This document shows, one piece after another, positions 6,985-7,211 of a stretch of 7,211 nt of DNA; the first letter of the stretch is position 1; each line of letters starts with the position of its first letter. A model generated the notes under the pieces. The model was not told the DNA's origin, searched no databases, and saw only the letters and a program-made list of their open reading frames with translations. Source of the DNA: Candidatus Dormiibacterota bacterium. GTDB lineage: Bacteria > Chloroflexota > Dormibacteria > Aeolococcales > Aeolococcaceae. The DNA is taken from assembly GCA_027451645.1 (NCBI GenBank), contig DAIDIX010000016.1, positions 6,928 to 14,138 on the forward strand, given 5' to 3'. The position numbers and the translations under genes are program-made.

Positions 6985-7211
6985 TTGCGTTCTCCTCCAC
7001 TGACGTCAGTCCGCTTCACTGTTGGAGGAGTCACCTCAATCCCACCATGACCCGGAGTTCCTTCATCTGGATGGATGTGGGACTCCTCGAATGCACCCCA
7101 TGCCTTGACAGGATCTACACCTGTTTCAAGCTGCTCATGTCCGCGCTGGTCTGCACCAGCACCAAGAGAACTGGGTGTCTTTCCCGGTGTCGTGAAGGAC
7201 GGCCAAGATTC
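6981..7211 (-). CDS. nuoI: C-terminal tail of the gene before nuoJ, probably nuoI
   Basis: A reading frame enters from the right edge and runs 76 codons to a TGA that overlaps the nuoJ start (ATGA). Its position fits NuoI, the subunit with two 4Fe-4S clusters that passes electrons towards the quinone, because nuoI precedes nuoJ in nuo operons. The sequence itself does not prove it. The visible part has no cysteine at all, is hydrophilic, and is rich in Gly, Pro, His and acidic residues, for example HIHPDEGTPGHGGIEV. Any cluster-binding cysteines would lie upstream, outside the window. If it is NuoI, it has an unusually long and probably disordered C-terminal extension. An extra small gene between nuoI and nuoJ is the alternative. 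Confidence 0.55.
   Translation of the reverse strand, partial: ESWPSFTTPGKTPSSLGAGADQRGHEQLETGVDPVKAWGAFEESHIHPDEGTPGHGGIEVTPPTVKRTDVSGGERK

Noticed and set aside
6999..7010. 12-bp perfect palindrome ACTGACGTCAGT just upstream of the nuoJ ribosome binding site
   Set aside because: It lies within coding sequence, has no loop to form a hairpin and has no second copy that I could see. It is probably chance.

Overview
The window is mainly the distal part of a bacterial complex I (NADH-quinone oxidoreductase, nuo) operon. It lies entirely on the minus strand, so it is transcribed from right to left. Reading from the right edge, it holds the 3' end of the gene preceding nuoJ (probably nuoI), then complete nuoJ, nuoK, nuoL, nuoM and nuoN. 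A 63-base gap follows, then the 5' two-thirds or so of a resB/ccs1-type cytochrome c biogenesis gene. The last ~148 bases at the left edge are a different kind of DNA: a very GC-rich piece of an rsmD-like 16S rRNA methyltransferase gene.

The nuo genes are tightly packed. Four-base overlaps join nuoI/nuoJ (ATGA), nuoJ/nuoK (GTGA), nuoL/nuoM (ATGA) and nuoM/nuoN (ATGA), and nuoK/nuoL are 4 bases apart. This fits one polycistronic mRNA with translational coupling. The gene order I-J-K-L-M-N is the standard order of bacterial 14-gene nuo operons, so nuoA to nuoH probably lie beyond the right edge. Together these genes encode the proton-pumping membrane arm: three antiporter-like subunits (NuoL, M, N) and two small core subunits (NuoJ, K). 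ResB helps deliver and attach haem to c-type cytochromes outside the membrane (system II). Its position after nuoN suggests respiratory genes are clustered here.

The organism cannot be identified securely. GC is moderate (about 53% in a counted 92-base stretch of resB) and Ala codons lean to GCA (7 of 10 counted in nuoK). System II cytochrome c maturation plus a nuoA-N-type operon points to a free-living respiring bacterium, perhaps from an environmental metagenome. My impression of Terrabacteria or Acidobacteriota affinity is weak.

The two points most worth a second look are these. First, there is an abrupt composition and reading-frame break near base 148, which looks like a chimeric contig end and cuts resB short. 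Second, NuoL has Ala in place of the otherwise near-invariant TM5 glutamate (E. coli Glu144), although its other channel residues are in place. I see no previously undescribed system, mobile element, CRISPR array, tRNA or rRNA. No stretch over 300 bases lacks a gene.
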